A DNA stretch of 64,000 nucleotides from Propionibacteriaceae bacterium AM104-82 (lineage in GTDB: Bacteria; Actinomycetota; Actinomycetes; Propionibacteriales; Propionibacteriaceae). The position numbers and the translations under genes were made by a program. Every line of letters begins with the position of its first letter. Position 1 is the first letter of the stretch. Of this stretch, positions 53,463 through 63,159 are shown piece after piece. The notes beneath the pieces are model-generated. The model searched no databases. It saw only the letters and a list, made by a program, of their open reading frames with translations, and was not told where the DNA came from. Where the stretch lies: assembly GCA_027658995.1 (NCBI GenBank), contig JAQDQK010000001.1, positions 310,001 through 374,000 on the forward strand. Direction: 5' to 3'.

Positions 53463-53798
53463 ATGAAGCTGAGCGGCATGAAGCAGAACTGGCTAGCGGT
53501 GGCGTTGATCGTGCTCGCGGGCCTGGGCGCCGTCGCCGCGACCCTCAGCATGGGAATGGTCACCGGCGACGGAGCAGGCATCCAGGTCCCGCTCGTGATC
53601 GTCGCGCTCCTCTTCTTCGTGCCGCTGTTGCTGCGCCGCCTCGCATGGTGGCCGTGGGCGGCCTTCGCCGTCGCGGCCGTCGCCGTGCTGGTGAGCCTGC
53701 CGTTCGGGGCAGCGCTGTACCTCGTCCCGTCGGCCTTCCTCGTCGTCGTCGCGGGCCTGCTCGAACTCGCGGCGCCCAAGGCCCCCGAGGGGTCCTGA
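53463..53798 (+). CDS. Small integral membrane protein
   Basis: A 111-aa protein that is nearly all hydrophobic, with three to four membrane segments (about 8-28, 38-55, 58-78, 83-103) and short loops. There is no recognisable motif. The ATG at 53463 is chosen because the earlier frame lacks hydrophobic character. Its TGA overlaps the ATG of the acyltransferase by one base (TGATG), so both are co-translated. Confidence 0.65.
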   Translation: MKLSGMKQNWLAVALIVLAGLGAVAATLSMGMVTGDGAGIQVPLVIVALLFFVPLLLRRLAWWPWAAFAVAAVAVLVSLPFGAALYLVPSAFLVVVAGLLELAAPKAPEGS

Positions 53799-54571
53799 TG
53801 GGACTGCTCAAGCCGCACTTCGACGAGACGAACCGGGAGCCCGCGCCGCGGGCCTACCGCGCGCTCGCGGCCATCGGACGCCTCCTCGTCCCGCTGCGCG
53901 CCCGGACGCACTGGTCCGGGCAGGAGCACATCCCGGCGACCGGCCCCGCGATCGTGGTGGCCAACCACATCTCCAACGTCGACCCCATCCTGCTCGGCGA
54001 GTTCCTGATCTGGAACGGCCGCTGGCCGCGCTTCCTCGGCAAGGCAAGCATCTGGAGGGTGCCCGTGCTCGGCTGGATCATCGCGAAGGCCGACCAGATC
54101 CCCGTCTACCGCGACTCGGACCGCGCCGCGGAGTCGCTCATCCACGCCAGGGAGGCGCTCGACGAGGGCAAACTCGTCGCGATCTACCCCGAGGGCACCA
54201 TCACGGCCGACCCCGACGGCTGGCCGATGACCGGCCGACGCGGCGCCGCGACGCTCGCCCTCGCAAGCGGCGCCCCGGTGATCCCGGTCATGCAGGTGGG
54301 GGCCGACCAGATCCTCGGCGGACGCTACGTGTCGCTGCGGGGCCTGTTCGGACGACGCAAGGATGTCTCGGTGACCGCGGGCCCGCCGATCGACCTGACG
54401 CGCTACCTGAGCCTCGAACCCACCAAGCAGGTCCTCGATGAGGTCACCGACCTCTTCCTGGACACCCTCACCGCGATGCGCGCCCAGGCGACGGGCCTGA
54501 CGCCGCCCGCCGGCCGGTTCGATCTGAGGCAGGGGCGACGCGTCGAGCAGGTTGCGGGTCCCGGCGAGTAA
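53798..54571 (+). CDS. plsC: 1-acyl-sn-glycerol-3-phosphate acyltransferase
   Basis: A 257-aa PlsC-family acyltransferase making phosphatidic acid at the inner membrane face. Family motifs: NHISNVDP (HX4D, motif I), IPVYRDS (motif II), AIYPEGTI (motif III) and GAPVIPVMQVG (motif IV). It starts at 53798 in the TGATG overlap with the small membrane protein. ddl begins 50 bases after its end. Confidence 0.9.
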   Translation: MGLLKPHFDETNREPAPRAYRALAAIGRLLVPLRARTHWSGQEHIPATGPAIVVANHISNVDPILLGEFLIWNGRWPRFLGKASIWRVPVLGWIIAKADQIPVYRDSDRAAESLIHAREALDEGKLVAIYPEGTITADPDGWPMTGRRGAATLALASGAPVIPVMQVGADQILGGRYVSLRGLFGRRKDVSVTAGPPIDLTRYLSLEPTKQVLDEVTDLFLDTLTAMRAQATGLTPPAGRFDLRQGRRVEQVAGPGE

Positions 54572-54620
54572 AGTGTCGCGGGCTGGCGTCCCGCCGGTAG
54601 CCCAGATGAGGAGTACCCCT

Positions 54621-55733
54621 GTGAGTTCACGCAAGCGCGTCGCACTGATCTTCGGCGGCCAGTCGTCCGAGCACGGCATCTCGTGCCTGACGGCGTCCTC
54701 CGTCCTGAAGGCCATCGACAAGGAGCGCTTCGAGGTCGTCGGGGTCGGGATCTCCGCGACCGGACGCTGGTCGCAGGTGCCCCTGGACGTCATCGCCGAC
54801 TACCGGATCGTGGACGGCGTCGCGCCGCAGGTCGCCGAACCCGACCGCGAGGCCGTCTGGATGGTCGGGGAGAACGGCTGCGAGGTCGCCACCCGCGACG
54901 GAGGGTCGCTCGTCGACATCCACGGCGTCGACGTGGCCTTCGCGCTGCTGCACGGCCCCTACGGCGAGGACGGCACCATCCAGGGCCTGTTCGAGATGAT
55001 GGGCATCCGCTACGTCGGCAGCGGCGTGACCGCCTCGGCGATCGGCATGGACAAGCACTTCATGAAGGTCGCCTTCGAGGCCGCGGGGCTGCCCGTCTAC
55101 CCCTACGTCGTCGCGACGGCGCTGCGCCTCGAGCAGGACCGCGAACACGTCATCGACGAGATCAACAAACTGACCTACCCGCTGTTCGTCAAGCCCGCCC
55201 GTGGCGGATCGTCGATCGGCATCTCCCGCGTCACCGACCCGTCGCAACTCGACGCGGCCATCGCCGAGGCGCAGCGCTTCGACCCCAAGATCGTCGTCGA
55301 GCAGGGCTTCATCGGCGCCCGCGAACTCGAGTGCGCGGTGCTCGGCAACCCGGACGCGCCGCTCGGCTGCGACGCCTCCGTGATCGGCGAGATCCGCGTC
55401 CAGGCCGCGGACGGCTTCTACGACTATGACGCGAAGTACTTCGACGAGGACGGCGCGGCCCTCGACGCACCCGCCGACATCCCCGAGGAGCTCTCCGAGC
55501 GGCTCCGCCAACTCGCCAAGCAGTCCTTCGTGGCCGTCGACGCCGAGGGCCTGGTTCGCTCCGACTTCTTCGTGCTCGGCGATGAGATCTACATCAACGA
55601 GGTCAACACGATGCCCGGGTTCACGCAGATCTCGATGTTCCCGACGCTGTGGCAGGAGGGTGGCATGAGCTACCCCGACCTGGTGGGCCGGCTCATCGAC
55701 CTGGCGCTCGAGCGCCCCGTGGGGCTTCGCTGA
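54621..55733 (+). CDS. ddl: D-alanine--D-alanine ligase
   Basis: A 370-aa ATP-grasp ligase making the D-Ala-D-Ala end of peptidoglycan precursors. Motifs: VALIFGGQSSEHGISC, LLHGPYGEDGTIQGL, FVKPARGGSSIGISRV, YDYDAKY and the magnesium site INEVNTMPGFT. The GTG at 54621 has GAGGAG 8 bases upstream; an in-frame ATG at 54606 overlaps that site. thiL follows after one base. Confidence 0.95.
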   Translation: MSSRKRVALIFGGQSSEHGISCLTASSVLKAIDKERFEVVGVGISATGRWSQVPLDVIADYRIVDGVAPQVAEPDREAVWMVGENGCEVATRDGGSLVDIHGVDVAFALLHGPYGEDGTIQGLFEMMGIRYVGSGVTASAIGMDKHFMKVAFEAAGLPVYPYVVATALRLEQDREHVIDEINKLTYPLFVKPARGGSSIGISRVTDPSQLDAAIAEAQRFDPKIVVEQGFIGARELECAVLGNPDAPLGCDASVIGEIRVQAADGFYDYDAKYFDEDGAALDAPADIPEELSERLRQLAKQSFVAVDAEGLVRSDFFVLGDEIYINEVNTMPGFTQISMFPTLWQEGGMSYPDLVGRLIDLALERPVGLR

Positions 55734-55734
55734 C

Positions 55735-56658
55735 GTGTCCGCCGAGTTTGAACTGATCGACCGGATCACCCGCGACCTGAGCGTCGGCGACGACGTGATG
55801 CTCTCGGTCGGTGACGACGCGGCGGTGCTGCGCTTCTCCGGGGACACGGTGGTCACCACCGACCTGCTGATCGAGAACGTCCACTTCAAGCGTCAGTGGT
55901 CCTCGGCGCGCGCGGTCGGCCGCAAGGCTGTGGCCGTCAACGTCTCCGACGTCGAGGCGATGGGCGCGCGCCCCTCGTCGGTGGTCGTGGCGCTCGCGTT
56001 CCCCAAGGACCTCGACCAGGAGTGGGTCGCCGAGTTCGAGGACGGCGTCAAGCAGGAGTGCGCGACCGCGGGCGTCAGCCTCGTCGGGGGCGACCTCAGC
56101 AGCGCCTCGGCCATCGCGATCTGCGTGACCGCCATCGGCGACCTTGAGGGTCGCCGTCCCATCACCCGCGGCGGAGCGAAGGCGGGAGAGGTGGTCGCCG
56201 TCAAGGGCAACCTCGGCTGGTCCGCGGCGGGGCTGACCGTGCTGCAGCGCGGCTTCGGTTCGCCGAAGGACATGGTCGCCGAGCACCTGACGCCGAGCGT
56301 CCCCTACGGCCAGGGCATCGTCGCCAGCGACGCGGGCGCCACGGCCATGCTCGACATCTCCGACGGCCTGCTCGCCGACCTCGGCCACCTGTGCGAGCGC
56401 TCGGGCGTCGGGATCGACGTCGACACGAGCCTGCTCGAGATCCCCGACGGCGTCGCCCGGGTCGCCGCGGCGACAGGCAAGAACCCGCTCGGGTTCGTGA
56501 TCGCCGGGGGAGAGGACCACGCGCTGGCGGCGACCTTCCGCAACGAGGCCGTCGTGCCGAAGGGCTGGCGCGTCGTCGGGGCCGTCAACGACTCCGGCGC
56601 CGTCACGGTCGACGGCGAGCCATGGGAGGGCTCTGCGGGCTGGGACCACTTCGCCTGA
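55735..56658 (+). CDS. thiL: Thiamine-monophosphate kinase
   Basis: A 307-aa enzyme converting thiamine phosphate to thiamine diphosphate. Motifs: SVGDDAAVLRF, TTDLLIENVHF (Asp ligands), VNVSDVEAMGARP, VGGDLSSA, MLDISDGLLADL and VIAGGEDHALAATF. It starts with GTG one base after the ddl stop, so it is co-translated. The ddl-thiL pairing is common in actinobacteria. Confidence 0.94.
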   Translation: MSAEFELIDRITRDLSVGDDVMLSVGDDAAVLRFSGDTVVTTDLLIENVHFKRQWSSARAVGRKAVAVNVSDVEAMGARPSSVVVALAFPKDLDQEWVAEFEDGVKQECATAGVSLVGGDLSSASAIAICVTAIGDLEGRRPITRGGAKAGEVVAVKGNLGWSAAGLTVLQRGFGSPKDMVAEHLTPSVPYGQGIVASDAGATAMLDISDGLLADLGHLCERSGVGIDVDTSLLEIPDGVARVAAATGKNPLGFVIAGGEDHALAATFRNEAVVPKGWRVVGAVNDSGAVTVDGEPWEGSAGWDHFA

Positions 56659-56668
56659 CCGGCGACGG

Positions 56669-57574
56669 CTAGAAGCCCGGTGCGACCTGCTCCGGGAAGC
56701 CCGCGATCAGGCCGAGCCCACCTGCGGGCGCGCCCCCGATCGAATCGGGAACCTCCAAGGTCAGCCGCATCACGGAGCCATCGACGCGCACCTCCGCCAC
56801 CGTCACACCAGGGGTGACGGGGACGATGGACCTGGCGGCCTCCTCCGACGCGTCCCTGCTGGAGACGCAGGCCCAGGTCGAGGTCGATCCATCCTCGACG
56901 CTGACGGCGATCGCCGTCGGATGCTCCTCGTTGAAGGTCGACACCACCGCGACGTGGGCGCCCTCGAGACAGGGCAGCAGATCGGTGACGCCCGGAGCCT
57001 TCGAGGCGGGAGACGCGGCGCCCAGGATCTGGTCCCTCCCCGTGGAGAAGGAGACCAAGGCGTCGTCCCCGAGCACGACCTCGGGCAGTGCGAACGGCCC
57101 GTCGGCCGCGGGTGCGGGCCGGTACCTGTCGCCGTCGCGGGTGTACCCCGACTCCTCGAGCGCCGCCACGGCCTCGTCGCGGGCTGCTTCGCCGAGCGCG
57201 CCGAACACCGCGAACTGGCGGAGGCCGCCGCCGTTTCCGGAGAGCGACCAGGCGTAGTCGAGGCTCTCCGGCCCCGTCCACGCGCCCGGGGGTTGCGCGG
57301 CTCCCAGGTGCTGGGCGAACCGGAGCCAGGCGCCCGCCGCCGAGTCGGGGCGTGGCACCTCGGTCGGCGAGAAGCCCCATGCCTTCGTCGCGCCGGCTGC
57401 GTCGAAGATGAAGACCGCGAGCGGCGTCTCCGGATCGACGCCGCCCACGGCACCCAAGGCCTCGGCGGCGACATTGCCCCGGCCCGTCAGCACCTCCAGT
57501 GGGTTGGCCCCAGCGTTCGAGCAGGCGGTCAGGACGAGCAGGCTGGCCATAACAAGTGTGGTGAGACGACGCAC
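56669..57574 (-). CDS. Predicted lipoprotein, function unknown
   Basis: A 301-aa exported protein. The signal peptide MRRLTTLVMASLLVLTAC ends in a lipobox (LTAC, Cys18), so it should be lipid-anchored on the outer face of the membrane. The mature part is about 280 residues, rich in Ala/Gly/Asp, with two further cysteines; no family is recognised. It is convergent with thiL and divergent from ftsK. Confidence 0.75.
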   Translation of the reverse strand: MRRLTTLVMASLLVLTACSNAGANPLEVLTGRGNVAAEALGAVGGVDPETPLAVFIFDAAGATKAWGFSPTEVPRPDSAAGAWLRFAQHLGAAQPPGAWTGPESLDYAWSLSGNGGGLRQFAVFGALGEAARDEAVAALEESGYTRDGDRYRPAPAADGPFALPEVVLGDDALVSFSTGRDQILGAASPASKAPGVTDLLPCLEGAHVAVVSTFNEEHPTAIAVSVEDGSTSTWACVSSRDASEEAARSIVPVTPGVTVAEVRVDGSVMRLTLEVPDSIGGAPAGGLGLIAGFPEQVAPGF

Positions 57575-57736
57575 GATCCGAGGCTATGGGCTCGTCAGCC
57601 CAACTTCGCCCGGTCGCCCGGCGTGGTCACCCACTGTTCATCCGACAGCCATTCGCGACACGCCCAAGCAGCGAATCGCCAGCGCGGCGGCGTGGGGAAC
57701 GCTGCGACCGGGGCCGCGTGAGTTAGCGTTGGGCCC

Positions 57737-60250
57737 ATGGCGTCCCGCGGAACTTCCTCCTCAGCGCGGAACACCAGCACTTCGACGCGCTCGAAAAGCA
57801 CGTCCGGCGCTGCACGTTCCACCAGCAAGAAACCGGCCTCACGGCCGACGACCCGTTCGTCGTCGGCCGCGACCAAGCGCACCACGGCGCAGACGAAGGT
57901 GATGCCGAAGCAGGGCCCCGGAGTCGGAATCACGATCCTGCGCGGCATCGGCAAGGCATTCGCCGGCCTGGCGCACGGCGTCGGGTGGATCGCGCGCAGT
58001 TTCGGAGGCGCAGCCAAGGACGTCGACCCCAAGCTCCGCCGCGACGGCTGGGGCCTGCTGCTGCTCGCGCTCGGCATCATCGTCGCCGCGCGCTTCTGGT
58101 TCGCGCTGCCCGGCCCCGTCGGCAACGGCCTCGGGATCGCCATCTCCACCGTCTTCGGGTCGCTGTCGGTCGTGGTGCCCGCCGTGCTGCTCTACGGCGC
58201 CTGGCGCGTGCTGCGCCACCCGCGCGAGGTCGACGTCGCGCCCCGCACCGGCCTCGGCTGGACCCTGATCACGCTTGGCGTGCTCGGCCTTGTACACATC
58301 GCGCGCGGGCTGCCCCAACCGACCGACATGGACGCCGTCCGCGCCGCAGGCGGCGTCGTCGGCTACGTCAGTTCAAGCATCCTCACCGACCTGCTCACTG
58401 CGTGGGTGTCGGTCCCGATCCTCAGCATCCTGACGCTGTTCGGCGTGCTGATCGTGATCGGACGGCCCCTCAACGAGATCGTGCGCGGCATCGGCAGCGT
58501 GTTCGGCTCCCTCGTCGAACGCGACGACGAACCGAAGGAGAAACTCAAGCTCGGCGTCGACGTCCCCTACGACACCCCGCTCATCGAGGACCCCGTCGAG
58601 GTCGAGGACGAGGTCTACGAGCCGTCCGAGGACTACTACCTGCCCCCGGCCGAGCCGGATCCCGAGCCGGAACCCGCGAAGTCGCGCCCCACCGCCGGCC
58701 TGCCGAAGGACGAGCCGCGCGACCTTGAGCCGCCGCAGCACAGCCCAGCCCCGCCGCGCGCCGAGCAGTTGCAGTTGAGCGGCGACATCGCCTATCTGCT
58801 CCCCGAGGAGCAGCTTCTCAAGGCGGGCAGCAAGCCGAAGTCGCGCACCGAGGCCTCCGACAAGGTGGTGCGCCAGTTGGCCGCCGTCCTCACGGAGTTC
58901 GAGATCGACGCCCGCGTCACCGGCTACACCCGCGGCCCGACGGTCACCCGCTACGAGGTGGAGCTTGGCTCCGCCATCAAGGTCAGCAAGGTCACAGGAC
59001 TCGCCGACAACATCGCCTACGCCGTCGGCTCCAACGAGATCCGGATCCTGACACCGATCCCCGGCAAGTCCGCCATCGGCATCGAGATCCCGAACCTCGA
59101 CAAGGAGGTCGTCAGCCTCGGCGACGTGCTGCGCTCCCAGAAGGCCAAGAACGACCACCACCCCATGACGGTGGGGCTCGGCAAGGACGTCGAGGGCGGC
59201 TTCGTGCTCGCCAACATGGCCAAGATGCCGCACCTGCTGGTGGCGGGTGCCACCGGCTCCGGCAAGTCGAGCTTCATCAACTCGCTGATCACCTCGATCA
59301 TGATGCGCGCCACCCCCGACGAGGTGCGCCTGCTGCTCGTCGACCCCAAGCGCGTCGAGCTCAACCAGTACGAGGGCATCCCGCACCTGGTCACCCCCAT
59401 CATCACCAGCCCCAAGAAGGCCGCGGAGGCCCTCGCGTGGGTCGTGCGCGAGATGGACATGCGCTACGACGACCTCGCAGCGTTCGGTTTCCGCCACGTC
59501 GACGACTTCAACAAGGCCGTCCGCGCGGGTCAGGTGAAGGTGCCGGAGGGCTCCGAGCGGGTGCTGACGCCCTACCCGTACCTGCTGGTCGTGGTCGACG
59601 AGCTCGCCGACCTGATGATGGTCGCCCCGCGCGATGTCGAGGAGTCGGTCGTCCGGATCACCCAGCTGGCCCGCGCCGCTGGCATCCACCTGGTGCTCGC
59701 GACCCAGCGCCCCTCCACCGACGTCGTCACGGGCCTGATCAAGGCCAACGTGCCCTCGCGCCTGGCGTTCGCCACGTCGTCGATGACCGACTCCCGCGTC
59801 ATCCTCGATCAGCCCGGCGCCGAGAAGCTCGTCGGAAAGGGCGACGGCCTGTTCCTGCCGATGGGCGCCGGCAAGCCGATCCGCGTGCAGGGTGCCTGGG
59901 TCAACGAGTCGGAGATCCGCGAGATCGTCGGCTTCATCAGCGAACAGTTGCAGCCCAACTACCGCGAGGACGTCACCGCAGCGGCAGGCACCGAGAAGAA
60001 GGTCGTCGACGACATCGGCGACGACATGGAACTCGTTCTCGACGCCTGCAGGCTCGTCGTCGAACTGCAACTCGGCTCGACCTCGATGCTGCAGCGCAAG
60101 CTCCGCGTCGGCTTCGCCAAGGCGGGCCGCCTGATGGACATCCTCGAGAGCAGGGGAGTGGTCGGCCCGTCCGAGGGCTCGAAGGCGCGCGAGGTGCTCG
60201 TCAAGCCGGAGGACCTGGACGACGTTCTGGCGAACCTTGCAGCCGGCTGA
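57737..60250 (+). CDS. ftsK: DNA translocase FtsK/SpoIIIE
   Basis: An 837-aa septal DNA pump for chromosome segregation. The basic Ser/Thr-rich N-terminus precedes four membrane helices (about 100-270), an acidic Pro/Glu linker (about 280-345), and the alpha/beta motor with Walker A GATGSGKS (504-511), LLLVDPKRVELNQYEGIPHL and VVVDELADLMM. The winged-helix gamma domain (about 770-837, LQLGSTSMLQRKLRVGFAKAG) reads KOPS-type sites. Start ATG at 57737. rimO follows after 6 bases. The gene order is typical of actinobacteria. Confidence 0.96.
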   Translation: MASRGTSSSARNTSTSTRSKSTSGAARSTSKKPASRPTTRSSSAATKRTTAQTKVMPKQGPGVGITILRGIGKAFAGLAHGVGWIARSFGGAAKDVDPKLRRDGWGLLLLALGIIVAARFWFALPGPVGNGLGIAISTVFGSLSVVVPAVLLYGAWRVLRHPREVDVAPRTGLGWTLITLGVLGLVHIARGLPQPTDMDAVRAAGGVVGYVSSSILTDLLTAWVSVPILSILTLFGVLIVIGRPLNEIVRGIGSVFGSLVERDDEPKEKLKLGVDVPYDTPLIEDPVEVEDEVYEPSEDYYLPPAEPDPEPEPAKSRPTAGLPKDEPRDLEPPQHSPAPPRAEQLQLSGDIAYLLPEEQLLKAGSKPKSRTEASDKVVRQLAAVLTEFEIDARVTGYTRGPTVTRYEVELGSAIKVSKVTGLADNIAYAVGSNEIRILTPIPGKSAIGIEIPNLDKEVVSLGDVLRSQKAKNDHHPMTVGLGKDVEGGFVLANMAKMPHLLVAGATGSGKSSFINSLITSIMMRATPDEVRLLLVDPKRVELNQYEGIPHLVTPIITSPKKAAEALAWVVREMDMRYDDLAAFGFRHVDDFNKAVRAGQVKVPEGSERVLTPYPYLLVVVDELADLMMVAPRDVEESVVRITQLARAAGIHLVLATQRPSTDVVTGLIKANVPSRLAFATSSMTDSRVILDQPGAEKLVGKGDGLFLPMGAGKPIRVQGAWVNESEIREIVGFISEQLQPNYREDVTAAAGTEKKVVDDIGDDMELVLDACRLVVELQLGSTSMLQRKLRVGFAKAGRLMDILESRGVVGPSEGSKAREVLVKPEDLDDVLANLAAG

Positions 60251-60256
60251 GGAATA

Positions 60257-61678
60257 ATGGGTCCAATGTCTACGCCACTGAGATCCGTCCACATCGCGTC
60301 GCTGGGCTGCGCCCGCAACGACGTCGACTCCGAGGAGCTCGCCGCACGGCTCGAGCTCGGGGGCTTCGTCCTGGTCGACGACGCCGAGGACGCCGAGACG
60401 GTGGTGGTCAACACCTGCGGCTTCGTGGAGCAGGCAAAGAAGGACTCGATCGACACGCTGCTGGCCGCCGCCGACCTCAAGGACGACGGCGTCGTGAAGT
60501 CCGTGGTGGCCGTCGGCTGCATGGCCGAGCGCTACGGCGTCGAACTGGCCCAGTCGCTGCCGGAGGCCGACGCGGTGCTCGGATTCGACGCCTACACCGA
60601 CATCGCCGACCGGCTCCGCTCGATCCTCGACGGTGAGAAGCCGATCTCGCACGTCCCGCGAGACCGGCGCAAACTGCTTCCCCTGACCCCGTCCGCCCGA
60701 CCGGCCGCCGCCGCGGGCATCGCGACGCCGGGTCACGCGCCGCTCCCCGAGGGGCTGGCCCCGCAGAGCGGCCCTCCGACGCTGCGCCGCAGGCTGGGGC
60801 GCGGACCCTCCGCCTCGCTGAAGATCGCCTCCGGTTGCGACCGGCGCTGCGCGTTCTGCGCGATCCCGGCCTTCCGCGGCAGCTACCTGTCGCGCCCCAT
60901 GGACGAGTTGGAGGCCGAGGCCCGCTGGCTCGTCGAGGACGGCGTCAAGGAGGTGTTCCTCGTCTCGGAGAACACCTCGTCCTACGGCAAGGACCTCGGC
61001 TCGGAACACCGCCTTGAGCGGCTTCTTGAGCGCCTCTCCGCGGTGGACGGGCTCGAGTGGATCCGGGTGTCGTACCTGCAGCCCGCGGAGATCCGCCCCG
61101 GCCTGATCGACGCCATGCTCGGCATCGACAAGGTGGTGCCCTACTTCGACCTCAGCTTCCAGCACGCGTCCAAGTCGGTGCTGCGCTCGATGCGCCGGTT
61201 CGGCGACCCGGACGCCTTCCTGTCGCTGATCGGCATGATCCGCTCCCGCTCGCCGCAGGCGGGCATCCGCAGCAACGTCATCGCGGGCTTCCCCGGCGAG
61301 ACCGAGGCCGACGTCGAGATCCTCAGGCAGTTCATCATCGACGCCAACCTCGACGTGCTCGGCGTCTTCGGCTACTCCGACGAGGAGGGCACCGAGGGCG
61401 TCGACCTTCCCGGCCATCTGCCGGAGGAGGAGATCGAGGAGCGCCGCGCGATGCTCGCCGACGTCGCCATCGAGGTCTGCGAGGCCCGCGCGGCCGACCG
61501 GATCGGCGAGGACGTGATCGTGCTCGTGGAGGAGGCCGACGGCACCGGCCGCGCGTTGCACCAGGCGCCCGAGACCGACGGCGTCGTGACCCTTGACCTG
61601 CCCGCAGCGGTGGGCGACATCATCTCCGCCCGCGTGACCGACTCGGACGGCATCGACCTGATCGCGGAGGCGAAGTGA
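60257..61678 (+). CDS. rimO: Ribosomal protein S12 methylthiotransferase
   Basis: A 473-aa radical-SAM enzyme that adds a methylthio group to an Asp of ribosomal protein S12. The N-terminal domain carries one iron-sulfur cluster (LGCARND, VNTCGFVEQA, VGCMAERYG). The radical-SAM triad is Cys194, Cys198 and Cys201 in CDRRCAFC, with GFPGE and FGYSDEEGT downstream. The C-terminal TRAM domain (about 405-473) binds substrate. GAGGAA is close to this ATG; an ATG at 60266 is also possible. It overlaps pgsA by 4 bases. Confidence 0.93.
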   Translation: MGPMSTPLRSVHIASLGCARNDVDSEELAARLELGGFVLVDDAEDAETVVVNTCGFVEQAKKDSIDTLLAAADLKDDGVVKSVVAVGCMAERYGVELAQSLPEADAVLGFDAYTDIADRLRSILDGEKPISHVPRDRRKLLPLTPSARPAAAAGIATPGHAPLPEGLAPQSGPPTLRRRLGRGPSASLKIASGCDRRCAFCAIPAFRGSYLSRPMDELEAEARWLVEDGVKEVFLVSENTSSYGKDLGSEHRLERLLERLSAVDGLEWIRVSYLQPAEIRPGLIDAMLGIDKVVPYFDLSFQHASKSVLRSMRRFGDPDAFLSLIGMIRSRSPQAGIRSNVIAGFPGETEADVEILRQFIIDANLDVLGVFGYSDEEGTEGVDLPGHLPEEEIEERRAMLADVAIEVCEARAADRIGEDVIVLVEEADGTGRALHQAPETDGVVTLDLPAAVGDIISARVTDSDGIDLIAEAK

Positions 61679-62283
61679 GCGACAACACGGTGGCGGCGAA
61701 GCCGAGCAACTGGAATGTGCCAAACATCCTGACGGTGATCCGGATCATCCTGGTGCCGGTCTACGTGGTGCTGCTGTTCATGGGGCCGGAGGTCTTCTCC
61801 TGGCGCCTCGCGGCGACGATCGTGTTCCTGGTCGCGATGCTGACGGACCTGGCCGACGGCTTCATCGCCCGCAAGTACAACCTGATCACCGACTTCGGGA
61901 AACTCTGGGACCCGATCGCCGACAAGGCACTCACGGGCGCGGCGTTCATCTGCCTCAGCATCCTCGGCGAACTCCCGTGGGCGTTCACCGTCATCATCCT
62001 GCTGCGCGAGTGGGGCATCACGTGGGTGCGTGAGCGCCTGAAGAAGTACGGCACCGTGATGGCGGCCAACAAGGGCGGGAAGGCCAAGACGGTCACCCAG
62101 ACCGTCGCGCTGATCCTGTTCAACCTGAACCTGGCGTTCCTGCCCGGCCCGCTGCAGGTGATCGCCTGGGTCCTGATGTGGGCCGCGCTGATCCTGACGG
62201 TGGTAACGGGCTTCGACTACCTGCGACACGCCTGGCGGATCCGCCGCGACGCGCTCAAGGGTAAGGGCGAGTCGGTAGCCTGA
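61675..62283 (+). CDS. pgsA: CDP-diacylglycerol--glycerol-3-phosphate 3-phosphatidyltransferase
   Basis: A 202-aa integral membrane enzyme for phosphatidylglycerol-phosphate synthesis. It contains the CDP-alcohol signature D-G-x2-A-R-x8-G-x3-D-x3-D in LADGFIARKYNLITDFGKLW followed by DPIADK, and about five membrane segments. It starts with GTG overlapping the rimO stop. Corresponds in position to pgsA3 of mycobacteria, so the exact acceptor could differ. Confidence 0.9.
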   Translation: MSDNTVAAKPSNWNVPNILTVIRIILVPVYVVLLFMGPEVFSWRLAATIVFLVAMLTDLADGFIARKYNLITDFGKLWDPIADKALTGAAFICLSILGELPWAFTVIILLREWGITWVRERLKKYGTVMAANKGGKAKTVTQTVALILFNLNLAFLPGPLQVIAWVLMWAALILTVVTGFDYLRHAWRIRRDALKGKGESVA

Positions 62284-62315
62284 ACCGGGTAACGACCGAA
62301 GACCCTGGAGGAAAC

Positions 62316-62795
62316 ATGTCGCTGGCCGAAGACGTCATCAAGAAGATGACCGGGCGTTCGATCACCCTGTCGACGTGTGAATCGCTCACCGGTGGCGGCA
62401 TCGGCGCCGCGCTCACCGCCGTGCCCGGCGCGTCCGCCGTGTTCCGAGGCGCCCTCGTGACCTACGCCCGCGAACTGAAGGCCTCCCTCGCGGGGGTCGA
62501 CGAGGAACTGATCGCCAACGAGGGCGTCGTCAACGAACTGACGGCCCTGCAGATGGCGCTCGGCGCGCAGTCGGCGTGCGGCTCGGACTGGGCCGTGTCC
62601 ACCACGGGCGTCGCCGGCCCCACCGAGACCGACGGCGCCAAGGTCGGCACCGTGTGGTTCGCCGTCGTCGGGCCGAAGGTCGGCATGTCCGACTGGCCGC
62701 AGTACACGGAACTCAAGCAGTTTGAGGGTGACCGTGAGCAGATCCGCTCCGCCGCGATCGACTACTCCATGGAGATGCTGCTGCGCGTTTTGTGA
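62316..62795 (+). CDS. pncC: Nicotinamide-nucleotide amidase (CinA C-terminal type)
   Basis: A 159-aa CinA-C enzyme that deamidates nicotinamide mononucleotide in NAD recycling. Motifs: STCESLTGGGIGAALTAVPGAS (catalytic Ser/Lys region), FRGALVTYARELKASLAGV and VSTTGVAGPTETDG. The N-terminal COG1058 domain of full CinA is absent, as usual for stand-alone PncC. CTGGAGGAA precedes the ATG. It sits between pgsA and clgR. Confidence 0.92.
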   Translation: MSLAEDVIKKMTGRSITLSTCESLTGGGIGAALTAVPGASAVFRGALVTYARELKASLAGVDEELIANEGVVNELTALQMALGAQSACGSDWAVSTTGVAGPTETDGAKVGTVWFAVVGPKVGMSDWPQYTELKQFEGDREQIRSAAIDYSMEMLLRVL

Positions 62796-62883
62796 GCGTT
62801 TCGCCAGCGGGGAACAAAACCAGAATCGCTTGTGTTGTACCTGCCGACGGCGGGCATCCGGCCCGCCAGCAAGGTAGGTAGCC

Positions 62884-63159
62884 GTGAAGACGATTCTGAT
62901 TCGTAAGGTAATGGGCGAGACTCTCCGGGAACTCCGGATGGCGGCCGGCATGACCCTGCGAGAGGTCTCCATGGCCAGCATGGTCTCACTTGGATATCTG
63001 TCCGAGATCGAGCGGGGTCACAAGGAGGCATCGAGCGAGGTGCTGTTCTCCATTGCGTCCGCCCTTGACGTGTCGCTCTCCGATCTGATGATCAGCATCA
63101 GCGGGAAGCTAGCTGCCCTCGAGGCCGAGCGCATGCCGCGAGTTGCGGCGGCCGCCTGA
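62884..63159 (+). CDS. clgR: Transcriptional regulator ClgR
   Basis: A 91-aa XRE-type activator of clp protease genes. The helix-turn-helix spans about 10-70 (GETLRELRMAAGMTLREVSMASMVS, then YLSEIERGHKEASSEVL), and the C-terminus ends in VAAAA, consistent with ClpP-dependent turnover of the regulator. It starts with GTG after AGGTAGGTAG. The order pgsA-(pncC)-clgR matches the canonical ClgR locus of mycobacteria. The 3' end overlaps the convergent DeoR gene by 51 bases. Confidence 0.9.
   Translation: MKTILIRKVMGETLRELRMAAGMTLREVSMASMVSLGYLSEIERGHKEASSEVLFSIASALDVSLSDLMISISGKLAALEAERMPRVAAAA

Noticed and set aside
58373..61723. A 1116-codon open frame on the minus strand opposite ftsK, rimO and pgsA
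   Set aside because: Its translation is low-complexity (many Gly, Val, Asp, Arg, His) and mirrors strong genes on the other strand; long antisense frames are expected at this GC content.
62795..62883. A ClgR box before clgR (TTCGCCAGCGGGGAA)
   Set aside because: It keeps only one good half-site; the second half is GGG rather than GCG, so it is too weak to annotate.
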